Assembly (NCBI GenBank): GCA_003152315.1
Contig: PLZV01000026.1
Coordinates: forward strand, 895-55,559
Length of the DNA: 54,665 nucleotides
Direction: 5' to 3'
Source: Verrucomicrobiota bacterium
GTDB lineage: Bacteria; Verrucomicrobiota; Verrucomicrobiia; Palsa-1439
In this document: one piece after another, positions 8,523 through 17,481 of the stretch
Position numbering within the stretch: position 1 is the stretch's first letter
How the letters are laid out: each line of letters begins with the position of its first letter
The notes under the pieces: generated by a model
The model's database searches: none
What the model saw: the letters and a program-made list of their open reading frames with translations, nothing else
Told to the model about the DNA's origin: nothing
Position numbers and translations under genes: made by a program

Positions 8523-10244
8523 TCAGCCAACGCATGGCTGGCGATGGCTCTCTTTCACCAGCTTGGCAAACATCTGCGTCTTGTGGAGAAGGTGCGGGTC
8601 TTTGTCGAGTTCAGATACTGCCTTGTCGAGCCGGTACGACCAATTGCCTTCGCTAACGGCACCTGGGACATTGAAGCGTCCCTCCGTGCCGAAGACGTCA
8701 GTAATCATGAATACGGCGAGCCAGGAATTGGAGTTGAGCACGCCGCGCAGGATGAGTTGATGGATGTGATCATCGAACTCGCGCGGAGGCGCCTCCAGTT
8801 CCGCGCCGCAGAATTTCATCCAACGCTTCAAATCCCACCGCGCGCCGTCGTCACCGCCGTCGGCTTTCTCCCACAACTCGCGCCACATCATCGCAATCGG
8901 AGGGTGGTCGTGAGTCGCGGGTGTCGCCAGCGACAAACGCGGATAGGTCTTTCCATCAACAAACGCGTAATCCTTTTCGCGCAAAAAGTGCGGAATCTTG
9001 TAGCCGGGAATCTTCAGGCGAGCGAGCGCGATCGGCACATACGGAGGAACCACCCCCAGGTCTTCCGCCACGACAGCGGTGCCCCCTGCCGCTTCCAGTA
9101 CCATGCTCAGTAATTCTTCGCCCTGCTTTTGGTTAAGCTTCGCACCTTCGGGCGTATCATCCGTGTAGGGCTGGAAATGCGGAATACGTCCACCGGTGCG
9201 TTTCACGGCTTCGGCCTCGGTCAGCGGCAGGAATTCCCCGTTCTCCTTCGGCGGCCACGGGAAAGAGTAGATGCGGAAGAACCCAAGCACATGGTCGATG
9301 CGGAAAAGGTGGAACACCTTGTGGATGTTGCCGCAGCGGATGCGCCACCAATCGTGGTTGCGTTCGCGTGAAACCTCCCACTTATATAGCGGAATGCCCC
9401 AGTTCTGCCCCCACTTCTCGGTAAATGGATCGACCTTGAAAACCTTCTCGGGTGGACACCCGCCGCTCCAGGCGAGGTCGAAGATGGCGCGGTTGCCCCA
9501 GACATCCGAACTATAGCGGTTGACGCCAAAGGGGATGTCGCCCATCAGGTACACTTTCTTCTGTGTGCCGTGTTCCTTGACCTTCTGCCATTGATCGTAC
9601 GCGATCCACTGGACGTAGGCGCAAAAGAGGATGCGATTGGCGTACTCATCGCGGCGCTCCGTGGGCAACGACAGGAACCACGACCACGCCTTTTTCGGAT
9701 CCTGGCGGTCCAACGGCCATTCGTCCCACGTTGGCCAGTCGTGGTAATCCTCCATCAGCACGCGGAACATCGCGTAATCAGAAATCCAGTCCCCGTTTTC
9801 GCCAAGAAACGCTCGAAACCCCTCACTGCGCTCGGTCTTGTTGTTCCAGTGCTCCGCGAGGAACGAATAAAATGCCGCGCGCAACAGCAGCCGCTTCAGT
9901 GCCTTCACCTTCGTGTACTTCACCGCACCCGCGCGCAACTCCTTGAGCAACTCCGGCTTCGCAATCTCCTTGAATTTCGCCACCGACAAATCCGGAATGT
10001 ACTTGGGCGACACGGCGATTGTCGTCGGGTCAAGCGCCATAGAACTGATGGCATTGTACGGCGAGTTGTCGTCGCTGGTCTCATTGATCGGCAGCACCTG
10101 CAACATGCTGAACCCGTGCTCGTGACACCAATCAATCATCTGGTTCACGCCCTCGGTATCGCCAATACCAAGGTCACCCTCGGTGCGAATCGCAAAGACG
10201 GGACACAGAATACCCGCGAGCTTCTTGTCGGGAGAGAGCTTCAC
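8523..10244 (-). CDS. malQ: 4-alpha-glucanotransferase (amylomaltase)
   Basis: This GH77 enzyme transfers alpha-1,4-glucan segments in glycogen or maltodextrin metabolism. The N terminus has the typical LAGILCPVFAIRTEGDLGIGD, and the active site is recognisable: the nucleophile aspartate in FRIDHVLGFFRIY and the acid/base glutamate in AVVAEDLGVVPP, followed by ATHDHPPIAMMW. The length of 573 residues is family-typical. The start appears to be a GTG (10244-10242), directly adjoining the serA stop with no spacing, so translation may be coupled to serA. The convergent neighbour ends 12 nt away. Confidence 0.93.
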   Translation of the reverse strand: MKLSPDKKLAGILCPVFAIRTEGDLGIGDTEGVNQMIDWCHEHGFSMLQVLPINETSDDNSPYNAISSMALDPTTIAVSPKYIPDLSVAKFKEIAKPELLKELRAGAVKYTKVKALKRLLLRAAFYSFLAEHWNNKTERSEGFRAFLGENGDWISDYAMFRVLMEDYHDWPTWDEWPLDRQDPKKAWSWFLSLPTERRDEYANRILFCAYVQWIAYDQWQKVKEHGTQKKVYLMGDIPFGVNRYSSDVWGNRAIFDLAWSGGCPPEKVFKVDPFTEKWGQNWGIPLYKWEVSRERNHDWWRIRCGNIHKVFHLFRIDHVLGFFRIYSFPWPPKENGEFLPLTEAEAVKRTGGRIPHFQPYTDDTPEGAKLNQKQGEELLSMVLEAAGGTAVVAEDLGVVPPYVPIALARLKIPGYKIPHFLREKDYAFVDGKTYPRLSLATPATHDHPPIAMMWRELWEKADGGDDGARWDLKRWMKFCGAELEAPPREFDDHIHQLILRGVLNSNSWLAVFMITDVFGTEGRFNVPGAVSEGNWSYRLDKAVSELDKDPHLLHKTQMFAKLVKESHRQPCVG

Positions 10245-11828
10245 TTACAGCTTCGCCACCTTCACGTCGAAGATGTCCTTGTCCTTGCGGATTTCGGCGA
10301 GGAGGGCGTCGCTGGGGGCGCTGTCGAGGTTTAGGACGGTGAGGGCCTGGCCGCCTTCTTTGTCGCGACCGAGCGACATACTGGCGATGTTGACGCCGTG
10401 CTTGCCCATGATCGTGCCAATCCAGCCGACGATGCCGGGACGATCCTTGTTGCTCATGATGAACAGCACACCGTTCGGCACGGCCTCAACGGGCATGTCA
10501 TTGATGCGAACGATGCGTGGATTGTTTGGCGAGCCGTAGAATGTACCGGAGACACTCGCCACCTGTCCCTCGACAAACGCCCGGACATTGATCAGCTCTG
10601 CGTAATCAATCGGCTCGCTGCTCTTCACTTCGCCGATGCGAATACCGAGCGTTTGCGCAATCACGGGCGCGTTGACGTAATTCACATCGCCACCCTGCGC
10701 GTTTTCGAGGAAACCCTTCAGAACCGCCCGCCCAATCGGACCGCTCTCTAACTCCCCCGCCTTGCCGCAGAATTCAATCGCCAACCGTTCGATCCGCTGC
10801 GGCGCGATCTGGGCCAATAGCCGGCCCATCTTCTCGCCAAACGTCAGGTAGGGCTGCAGCACGGCTAACACTTTGGCGTCGATGGTCGGCATGTTCACGG
10901 CGTTGCGAATGGTGCCGCCTGCCAGCACGTCGGCAATCTGCTCGGCGACCTCGACGCCGACCGATTCCTGCGCTTCCTGCGTCGATGCAGCCAGATGCGG
11001 GGTCATCACGACCTGTGGGAGTTCCAGCAACGGCGAATCCTTTGGCGGTTCCTGCTCATACACGTCAAGCGCCGCACCGCCAACCTTGCCGCTCTTAATC
11101 GCGTCGTACAAATCCTTCTCGGTGATAATGCCGCCGCGCGCGCAATTGATCAGCCGCACGCCGTCCTTCATCTTCGCGATCGTGTCCTTGTTGATCATCC
11201 CGCGCGTCTGGTCGGTCATCGGGACATGCACCGTGATGAAGTCCGAGCGCGCGTAGATCTCGTCAAGTTCCACGACCTCGACTTGCAGCGCCTTCGCGCG
11301 GCTGAGGCTCAGGAACGGATCGTACGCCAGCACGCGCATCCCGAACGCAATCGCCCGCCGCGCCACTTCCGTGCCGATGCGTCCCATGCCAATGACGCCA
11401 AGGGTCTTGTTGTAGAGTTCGGTGCCTTCAAAGGATTTGCGGTCCCACTTCCCCGCTTTCATCGACATGTGGGCCTGCGGGATGTTGCGGGCCAGCGCCA
11501 TCATCATCGAGAACGTGTGCTCCGCGGTGGAGATCGTGTTGCCGCCGGGCGTGTTCATCACAATGATGCCCCGGCGCGTTGCGGCATCCACGTCAACATT
11601 ATCGACGCCAACGCCGGCACGACCGATAACGCGGAGCTTCTTTGCGGCCTCGATGACGCGCTTGTTGACCTTGGTCTGGCTGCGAACGATCAGCGCGTCG
11701 TACCCACCAATGATTTCGCAGAGCGCGTCCTCTTTCAGGCCGACGTTTTCATCGATCTGGAACGCCTTATTGGCCCGCAGCAATTCGATTCCACGCTTTG
11801 AGATTGGATCGGCAATCAGGATTTTCAT
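10245..11828 (-). CDS. serA: D-3-phosphoglycerate dehydrogenase (long, ACT-domain form)
   Basis: This enzyme oxidises 3-phosphoglycerate with NAD, the first step of serine biosynthesis. The NAD-binding fold has GVIGMGRIGTEVARR, and the catalytic region is seen in INCARGGIITEKDL and VMTPHLAAST. After the catalytic core there is an intervening domain and a C-terminal ACT domain (from KDRPGIVGWIGTIMGKHGVN), the site of serine feedback in this class. The ATG at 11828 (MKILIADPIS) fits the family; the longer frame upstream is not conserved. The length is about 527 residues. A small perfect hairpin lies just upstream of the start. Confidence 0.95.
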   Translation of the reverse strand: MKILIADPISKRGIELLRANKAFQIDENVGLKEDALCEIIGGYDALIVRSQTKVNKRVIEAAKKLRVIGRAGVGVDNVDVDAATRRGIIVMNTPGGNTISTAEHTFSMMMALARNIPQAHMSMKAGKWDRKSFEGTELYNKTLGVIGMGRIGTEVARRAIAFGMRVLAYDPFLSLSRAKALQVEVVELDEIYARSDFITVHVPMTDQTRGMINKDTIAKMKDGVRLINCARGGIITEKDLYDAIKSGKVGGAALDVYEQEPPKDSPLLELPQVVMTPHLAASTQEAQESVGVEVAEQIADVLAGGTIRNAVNMPTIDAKVLAVLQPYLTFGEKMGRLLAQIAPQRIERLAIEFCGKAGELESGPIGRAVLKGFLENAQGGDVNYVNAPVIAQTLGIRIGEVKSSEPIDYAELINVRAFVEGQVASVSGTFYGSPNNPRIVRINDMPVEAVPNGVLFIMSNKDRPGIVGWIGTIMGKHGVNIASMSLGRDKEGGQALTVLNLDSAPSDALLAEIRKDKDIFDVKVAKL

Positions 11829-11838
11829 GAGTTTACCC

Positions 11839-11858
11839 GCAACCGTAAGGTTGCAACC
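11839..11858 (-). other. Small hairpin in the serA leader
   Basis: GCAACC (11839-11844), a 4 nt loop and GGTTGC (11849-11854) form a perfect 6 bp stem 10 nt upstream of the serA ATG; the sequence continues into a palindrome GGTTGCAACC (11849-11858). The two pairings are mutually exclusive. A role in translation control or as an operator is possible but unproven. Confidence 0.3.
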
Positions 11859-11903
11859 GGCATCCAATCTGCGATGTTAGCGGACGATTCACAAGGAAAA
11901 ATC

Positions 11904-12155
11904 ATGCGGGACGTAAAACTTTACTCGCGTAAGTGGTGCGGCTGGTGCGTCGAAGCCAAGGATTACTTGAAGGAGCATGGCATCCCGTTTAGGGAAATCG
12001 ACGTGGGATGTGACGCGGCTGCCGATAAGGAGATGCAACGTCTTTCCGGTCAATCCTATGTGCCCACCATCGTCGTGGATGGCCACGTCCTCGCCAACTT
12101 CGACACCGGCCAACTCGAAAGGTTCCTCGCCAAGCTCAGTGCCTCACCAAACTGA
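11904..12155 (+). CDS. Glutaredoxin-like protein
   Basis: This is a small thiol-disulfide oxidoreductase of the glutaredoxin/NrdH type. The motif KLYSRKWCGWC carries a two-cysteine active site (C12 and C15), followed by the cis-proline region SYVPTIVVDGHVL. The chain of 83 residues is typical. AAGGA at 11893-11897 is 6 nt from the ATG at 11904, which I prefer over the ATG at 11874. The last 20 nt overlap the 3' end of the convergent pgpA. It diverges from serA. Confidence 0.88.
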   Translation: MRDVKLYSRKWCGWCVEAKDYLKEHGIPFREIDVGCDAAADKEMQRLSGQSYVPTIVVDGHVLANFDTGQLERFLAKLSASPN

Positions 12156-12603
12156 CCAGATACACAACAAGATGCGTCGCCACACAAGCGTAGGCGGCCG
12201 CGAACAGATCGTCCAACACGATCCCAATCCCACCTGAAAAATCCTCCGCGTCACGCACGGGCGGTGGTTTCCAGATATCGAAAAGGCGAAACAGGGCAAA
12301 GGCCACGACTATATGCCACCAACGCGCACCCAATCCGATCATCACCAGCGGCATCGCCACGATCTCGTCGATAACGACACTTGGCGGGTCCGGATGGTGC
12401 ATCAATTCCGCGGCGGCACCCGCGCACCACACGGCCAGCGCAATGGCGAGCACCAGCAGCAGACCGCGCAGCCACAGATGATGCGTTTGGTCTAGCGCCC
12501 ACCAGAAGCCAATCCCGACGAGCGAGCCTGCCGTTCCCGGTGCCACCGGCAGATAACCGATCCCAAAGCCAGTCGCCAGGAATTTGACGAATCGATCACG
12601 CAT
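12136..12603 (-). CDS. pgpA: Phosphatidylglycerophosphatase A
   Basis: This membrane enzyme removes phosphate from phosphatidylglycerophosphate, the last step of phosphatidylglycerol synthesis. The family segment GFGIGYLPVAPGTAGSL is followed by hydrophobic helices and the conserved acidic stretch VVIDEIVAMPLVM, then FRLFDIWKPPPV and GGIGIVLDDLFA. From the ATG at 12603 the protein has 155 residues, as expected; an upstream in-frame start at 12654 adds a non-conserved tail. The start overlaps the 3' end of pgsA by 8 nt, so the two consecutive enzymes are probably made together. Confidence 0.93.
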   Translation of the reverse strand: MRDRFVKFLATGFGIGYLPVAPGTAGSLVGIGFWWALDQTHHLWLRGLLLVLAIALAVWCAGAAAELMHHPDPPSVVIDEIVAMPLVMIGLGARWWHIVVAFALFRLFDIWKPPPVRDAEDFSGGIGIVLDDLFAAAYACVATHLVVYLVSLVRH

Positions 12604-13222
12604 CGCGAAGGAAGCGTTCTCCGTTCTTGTAGAAATAGACAACGCCCGAGACAAGTGTCAGCCCGACGGTCAACAGCATCAATCCGAACGTTGACCGTGA
12701 AAAAAACACGTTGAACCGTTGATAGTCCATGCCAAAACAATTCCAATCCTCACGGGCGGCCAATCCGAGCAGGATGAAAATGATTGTCACCATTTGCGAG
12801 ATGGTCTTGTGTTTACCCAGCCGCTCGGCGCGGAGCAAAACTCCTTGCTGGCCGGCCACCAGCCGCAGCCCCGTGACCAGGAAATCCCGCGCCACGATCA
12901 CCAGCACCATCCACGCCTGGACCAACGGCACATCCGGTCGGTAGCTGGGTTGTTCGATGAAGCAGATGAAAGCGGCCGTCGTCAGGATTTTGTCGGCCAG
13001 CGGGTCGAGCAACATGCCGAAGCTCGTCTCCATCTTGTGCCGCCGCGCGTACCAGCCGTCCCACCAGTCCGTTAGGCTCGCCACAATGAAGATGATCAGC
13101 GCCGTCGTCTTACCAAACGGGAAATGCGACCGAAGCCACCCGGCTGCCGGCAGCAGCAAAGCCATAACAAAATAAACGGTCAGGACGATGCGCGCGACCG
13201 TTAGCCTGTTTGGCAGATTCAT
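12596..13222 (-). CDS. pgsA: CDP-diacylglycerol-glycerol-3-phosphate 3-phosphatidyltransferase
   Basis: This integral membrane enzyme makes phosphatidylglycerophosphate from CDP-diacylglycerol and glycerol 3-phosphate. The CDP-alcohol phosphotransferase signature D-G-x2-A-R-x8-G-x3-D-x3-D is complete, read from DGWYARRHKMETSFG into MLLDPLAD. Several hydrophobic helices flank it. The ATG at 13222 (MNLPNRLTVARI) gives 208 residues and the usual N terminus. pgpA, the next enzyme in the pathway, overlaps its 3' end. A promoter lies so close upstream that the mRNA leader would be only about 3 nt. Confidence 0.95.
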   Translation of the reverse strand: MNLPNRLTVARIVLTVYFVMALLLPAAGWLRSHFPFGKTTALIIFIVASLTDWWDGWYARRHKMETSFGMLLDPLADKILTTAAFICFIEQPSYRPDVPLVQAWMVLVIVARDFLVTGLRLVAGQQGVLLRAERLGKHKTISQMVTIIFILLGLAAREDWNCFGMDYQRFNVFFSRSTFGLMLLTVGLTLVSGVVYFYKNGERFLRDA

Positions 13223-13231
13223 TGGCCGCGC

Positions 13232-13261
13232 ATTGTAAACGCCCGCAGCGCTGTAAAACAA
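13232..13261 (-). promoter_or_regulatory. Promoter of pgsA-pgpA
   Basis: On the minus strand TTGTTT (13261-13256) and TACAAT (13237-13232) are 18 nt apart. The -10 ends 9 nt before the ATG at 13222, predicting an mRNA with almost no leader. It lies back to back with the nusA promoter. Confidence 0.45.
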
Positions 13262-13289
13262 GCCCGTTACGGCCGGTCTTGATATGAGC

Positions 13290-13318
13290 TTGACCGATTT
13301 CGGTGATTCCCCTATATT
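13290..13318 (+). promoter_or_regulatory. Promoter of the nusA operon
   Basis: TTGACC (13290-13295) and TATATT (13313-13318) are separated by exactly 17 nt. The predicted start is near 13325, about 89 nt upstream of the nusA ATG and about 24 nt upstream of a terminator hairpin. Confidence 0.65.
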
Positions 13319-13341
13319 TTACAGGTAGATTTTGGCGGTAT

Positions 13342-13376
13342 GGAACCAGTGGGTCAAAAACCCACTTTTTTGTTCC
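13342..13376 (+). terminator. Intrinsic-terminator hairpin in the nusA leader (putative attenuator)
   Basis: GTGGGT (13349-13354), loop CAAAA and ACCCAC (13360-13365) form a perfect stem followed by six T residues (13366-13371). GGAAC (13342-13346) and GTTCC (13372-13376) flank it and could pair around it. The T-run makes it a terminator only for plus-strand transcription, and no plus-strand gene ends nearby (the last is at 12155), so it most likely acts on nusA transcripts. Confidence 0.6.
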
Positions 13377-13413
13377 CTGAAAGGGTTGTGCCGACGAAGG
13401 ATACGGAACGCTT

Positions 13414-14694
13414 ATGAGCGGTGAACTAATAGTAGCGGTGGAATATTTTCAGCGCGAAAAAGGCATTGACAGGGAAATCCTGTTTGAGGCGGTCGAGCAG
13501 GCTTTGCTCCAAGCCTCCAAGAAAAGTGTCGGTCCCGCGCGCGATCTCCGCATCGAGATCGACCGCAAGACGGGTGCTATTCGCGCCCTCGCGAAGCAAT
13601 TGGTGGTCGAGAACGTCGTTAACAAACACGATGAGATCTCATTGACGGACGCCCGACGCCGCTTTCCAAACGTCCAGCTCGGTGAAAATATCGAGATTGA
13701 GGTCACCCCACAGAATTTTGGCCGCATCGCCGCGCAAACCGCCAAGCAGGCAATGCTCCAGCGCATCCGCCAGGTCGAAAAGAACATGGTGTTCGAGGAG
13801 TTCAAGGGTCGCGCCGGCGATATCCTTTCCGGCACCGTGCGCCGCTTCGAGCGCAGTGATGTGATCATTGATCTCGGCAAAATTGAAGGCATCATGCCCA
13901 GCCGGGAGCGTGTGCCCACGGAGGAATACCAGCCCGGCGACCGCATTCGCGCGTACACGCTGAGCGTCGAAAACGCTTTGCATGGCCCGGAGATCGTTCT
14001 GTCCCGCAGTCATCCCGATTTCGTCCGCAAGCTTTTCGAACTTGAAGTCTCGGAAATCGCGGACAAGACCGTTGAGATCAAAGGCATCGCGCGCGAAGCG
14101 GGTTACCGCACGAAGATTGCCGTCTTGTCGCACGACGAGAAAGTCGATCCCGTTGGCGCTTGCGTCGGCATGCGCGGAATGCGTGTGAAGAATATCGTGC
14201 GTGAACTCAGCGGTGAGAAGATCGACATCATCCGCTGGGACCCGAATGTTCGGCAGTACGTCAACAACGCGCTGGCTCCCGCCAAGCTGCGGAACCTCGT
14301 CATCGACGAAGCACGTCATTCGGTTAAAATTATCGTCGATCCCGACCAGCTTTCACTGGCGATTGGCAAGAAGGGCCAAAATGCGCGCCTCACCGCCAAA
14401 CTGACCAGTTGGAATATCGAGATCGAGAAGGAAGAAACGGCGGAACTGGGTTTCGAGGAGAAAGTCGCGCGCGCGGTGCAGGAGATCATGACGATCCAGG
14501 GAATTGAGCGCGAGACCGCCGCGATCCTGGTCAAGGGTGGTTTCCATTCGCTCGAAAGTTTGCTCGCGGCGGACCTGAATGATTTGACCGATATTCTCGG
14601 TGCCGAAAAAGCCGCGGCCGCGCAACAGGCCGCCAATGCGGAGCAGGAACGGCGTGAAGCCGCCCAGCCCCCGGAGGGTGAACCGAAGGCGTAA
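13414..14694 (+). CDS. nusA: Transcription termination/antitermination factor NusA
   Basis: NusA binds RNA polymerase and nascent RNA and controls pausing, termination and antitermination. The N-terminal polymerase-binding domain includes GIDREILFEAVEQAL; an S1 domain follows (LSGTVRRFERSDVIIDLG), then two KH domains (VGACVGMRGMRVKNIVREL and the LSLAIGKKGQNARLTAKL segment). A C-terminal helix-hairpin-helix-like acidic repeat (from about 360) is present once. The length of 426 residues is normal. The stop and the infB start share one base (TAATG). rimP, which often precedes nusA, is absent here; the upstream neighbour is the divergent pgsA. Confidence 0.97.
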   Translation: MSGELIVAVEYFQREKGIDREILFEAVEQALLQASKKSVGPARDLRIEIDRKTGAIRALAKQLVVENVVNKHDEISLTDARRRFPNVQLGENIEIEVTPQNFGRIAAQTAKQAMLQRIRQVEKNMVFEEFKGRAGDILSGTVRRFERSDVIIDLGKIEGIMPSRERVPTEEYQPGDRIRAYTLSVENALHGPEIVLSRSHPDFVRKLFELEVSEIADKTVEIKGIAREAGYRTKIAVLSHDEKVDPVGACVGMRGMRVKNIVRELSGEKIDIIRWDPNVRQYVNNALAPAKLRNLVIDEARHSVKIIVDPDQLSLAIGKKGQNARLTAKLTSWNIEIEKEETAELGFEEKVARAVQEIMTIQGIERETAAILVKGGFHSLESLLAADLNDLTDILGAEKAAAAQQAANAEQERREAAQPPEGEPKA

Positions 14695-17036
14695 TGAGTA
14701 TTCGCGTACACGATTTGGCAAAGCGGTGCGGCCTGACGAACAAGGGCATGATCGAAAAGCTGCACGCGATGAATTATCCCGTGAAAAGCCATTCGAGCAC
14801 CGTCGACAAGATCACTGCCGAGTCGATCGAGAAGGAATACGGTTACGTCGCGCCGCCACCGCCTCCGCCGCCCGCACCAGAAACGCCCGTCTCCCCAGCC
14901 GCAACAACTGCAGCTGTTGCGACTGAAAAAAATGACGGTGCCGCAACGGTTGCCACCGTCACGGCTCCCGGGCCCGTCGCCGAACCGCCAAAAGCGGCCC
15001 CGGAAGCGCCCCCGCTAATGCCAGCAAAGATCGTCGCACCTCCGATAGCATTCCAAGCTTCAGCGCCAGCACCTGTGGTCCTCCCGAAACCGTCACCGGC
15101 TGCAGCGCCACCGAGACCAACTCCGACGCCGCAACCGACGGTTAAAATCACGACAGCCCAGCGCCCGGTAGCACCGCCAGCTCCTGCGCCGCGACCGACT
15201 TCCTCCGCGCCAGCGACGCCGGCGCAGCCCGCGTACATCGTGGACGAGAAGGGCAACAAGGTGGTGCAGATGAAACCCCCCGTGATCGTGCGCGATTTTG
15301 CCCAGCGCATCGGCATCAAGTCGCACGTCTTGTTGGCCGAGTTAATGACGATGAATGTTTTCGCCAACCCTTCCGAAAGCATTGGCGAAGACATCGCGCG
15401 CAAGATTTGTGAACGTCACGGCTTTCTCTTCGAGCTGGAAAAACGCGAACGCGGCGCCGGCACGGTTCACGCCCCACCCAAGAAGGTCGAACCGCTCGAA
15501 GTGGGAGAACAGGCCACCGACTTGGTGCCGCGACCCCCGGTGGTAACCGTTCTGGGCCACGTCGACCATGGCAAGACCTCGCTTCTCGACGCGATCCGGA
15601 AAACAGACGTTGTCGCCCACGAAAGTGGCGGCATCACGCAGCACATTGGCGCGAGCGTTGTCTCACTGCCAGATGGCAAGACCATCACGTTCCTCGACAC
15701 GCCGGGCCACGAGGCGTTCACCAAGATGCGGGCGCGCGGCGCGAATGTCACGGACATCGCAATTCTTGTCGTCGCCGCGGATGACGGCATCATGCCGCAG
15801 ACCATCGAGGCCCTCAATCACGCCAAGGCCGCCCAGGTGCCGATCCTCGTGGCCATCAATAAATGCGATTTGCCGACCGCCAACCCTGACCGCGTGAAGA
15901 AACAGTTGCAGGAGCACGGTCTCAGTCCCGAGTCCTGGGGCGGCGAAACCATCACCGTCGAGGTCTCCGCAACAACGAAGAAGGGCATCGACACGTTGTT
16001 GGAGATGATTCTGTTGCAGGCCGAAATCATGGAACTGAAGGCCAGCCCGAAAGTTCCGGCAAAAGGTAACGTGATCGAGGCGCAGATCGAGCCGGGCATG
16101 GGACCAACTGCCACCGTGCTGGTGCGCAAAGGCACGCTCCATGTCGGCGACGGCATCGTGTGCGGCCCGTTCTGGGCGAAGATCCGCGCGTTGGTCAACG
16201 ATAAAGGCCAGCGCATCAAGGAAGCCCCGCCCTCGACCCCGGTAAAGATTGTCGGCCTCTCCGGCCTGCCGGAAGCCGGCGCGGAGTTCAACGTCATGAA
16301 GAACGACAAGGAAGCTCGCGCCCTTGGCGAACAACGCCAAATCGAAGCACGGGGCGCGATCATCGGACAAGCCCGCGGCTCGCGGCTTGAAGACCTTTTT
16401 ACGCAATTCAAGGATGGCGAACGGAAGAAACTGCACCTCGTGCTCAAGGCCGATGTGCAAGGTTCGCTCGAGGCCATTGCCGATTCACTCGGCAAACTCA
16501 AGAGCGAGAAGATCGAACTCGATATCATCCATGGGGCGGTCGGCAGCATCACGGAAAATGATGTCCTGCTCGCCAGCGCTTCGACCGCCGTCATCATCGG
16601 GTTCCGCGTGAAACCGGAAAGCGGCGTCACGGACGCGGCGAAGCACGAAGATGTACAGATTAAATTGTACACCATCATTTATGAATTGATCGAGCAGGTC
16701 GAGGAATCGATGGAAGGCCTGCTGGAGCCAGATTCGAAGGAAATCGTCATTGGCCACGCGGAAGTGCGCAAGGTGTTCGAGCTTTCTAAGGGACCGGTGG
16801 TGGCGGGTTGTGTCGTCACCGATGGCCGCATTGCGCGGAGCGCACGGGTCCGGCTGCTGCGCCGCAAGGCTGTTCAGTATGAGGGACGCATTTCGAGCCT
16901 CAAACATTTCCAAGACGACGTCCGGGAGGCTAAAGCCGGGTCGGAGTGTGGTTTGCGGCTGGAGAATTTCCCTGGAATCCAGGAAGGCGACGTCCTGGAG
17001 TGTTACACGGTCGAAAAGGTCGCTGCGAGTCTGTAA
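14694..17036 (+). CDS. infB: Translation initiation factor IF-2
   Basis: IF-2 is the GTPase that delivers initiator tRNA to the ribosome. The N-terminal part carries a small IF-2N-like domain ([21 protein letters not shown]), then a long Pro/Ala-rich linker of low complexity (about 48-180) and a second IF-2N-like segment ([20 protein letters not shown]). The G domain has all motifs: [17 protein letters not shown] and NKCD. Domains II-IV follow to the typical [16 protein letters not shown] and the end. The length of 780 residues is within the family range. It follows nusA with a 1 nt overlap. Confidence 0.97.
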   Translation: MSIRVHDLAKRCGLTNKGMIEKLHAMNYPVKSHSSTVDKITAESIEKEYGYVAPPPPPPPAPETPVSPAATTAAVATEKNDGAATVATVTAPGPVAEPPKAAPEAPPLMPAKIVAPPIAFQASAPAPVVLPKPSPAAAPPRPTPTPQPTVKITTAQRPVAPPAPAPRPTSSAPATPAQPAYIVDEKGNKVVQMKPPVIVRDFAQRIGIKSHVLLAELMTMNVFANPSESIGEDIARKICERHGFLFELEKRERGAGTVHAPPKKVEPLEVGEQATDLVPRPPVVTVLGHVDHGKTSLLDAIRKTDVVAHESGGITQHIGASVVSLPDGKTITFLDTPGHEAFTKMRARGANVTDIAILVVAADDGIMPQTIEALNHAKAAQVPILVAINKCDLPTANPDRVKKQLQEHGLSPESWGGETITVEVSATTKKGIDTLLEMILLQAEIMELKASPKVPAKGNVIEAQIEPGMGPTATVLVRKGTLHVGDGIVCGPFWAKIRALVNDKGQRIKEAPPSTPVKIVGLSGLPEAGAEFNVMKNDKEARALGEQRQIEARGAIIGQARGSRLEDLFTQFKDGERKKLHLVLKADVQGSLEAIADSLGKLKSEKIELDIIHGAVGSITENDVLLASASTAVIIGFRVKPESGVTDAAKHEDVQIKLYTIIYELIEQVEESMEGLLEPDSKEIVIGHAEVRKVFELSKGPVVAGCVVTDGRIARSARVRLLRRKAVQYEGRISSLKHFQDDVREAKAGSECGLRLENFPGIQEGDVLECYTVEKVAASL

Positions 17037-17127
17037 CCCATAACTCAACCGCCCAACGCGGAGGACGAAACACGGAATGATTCAGGTCGTGTCGCCCGCT
17101 CTTCTGTTTCCTTGGGCCAGTATTACC

Positions 17128-17481
17128 ATGAGCAGTCATCGAATTGAACGAGTCTCTGAATTGGTCAAACGTGAGGTCAGCGAGATCGTGCTGGAGTTGA
17201 ACCTGACCGATTGCGGTTTCGTCACGATCACTGCGGCAAAGATCAGCCCCGACCTCAAGGAAGGGCGCATTTATATGAGCGTGATTGGTTCGGCCGAACA
17301 GAAGCAGCGCGCCGTCGACACGCTCGATCGCCGACACGGCCACATCCAGCACGAGTTGGCGCACCGCATTGTCCTCAAATACACGCCACGACTGAAGTTC
17401 TTCCTCGACGAAACCGAGGCGCACGCCAGTCACATTGAGCATTTACTCGACGAACTCGGGGGCGAACCAGCTGATGAGTGA
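17128..17481 (+). CDS. rbfA: Ribosome-binding factor A
   Basis: RbfA is a KH-fold protein that helps mature the 16S rRNA 5' end and the 30S subunit. The sequence SSHRIERVSELVKREVSEIV followed by VTITAAKISPDLKEGRIYMS and the C-terminal LKFFLDETEAHASHIEHLL is typical. The ATG at 17128 fits the conserved N terminus (117 residues). An in-frame ATG at 17077 has a better Shine-Dalgarno (GGAGG at 17060-17064) and would add 17 hydrophobic residues not seen in the family, so the start is not certain. The 3' end overlaps nrnA by 8 nt. Confidence 0.9.
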   Translation: MSSHRIERVSELVKREVSEIVLELNLTDCGFVTITAAKISPDLKEGRIYMSVIGSAEQKQRAVDTLDRRHGHIQHELAHRIVLKYTPRLKFFLDETEAHASHIEHLLDELGGEPADE

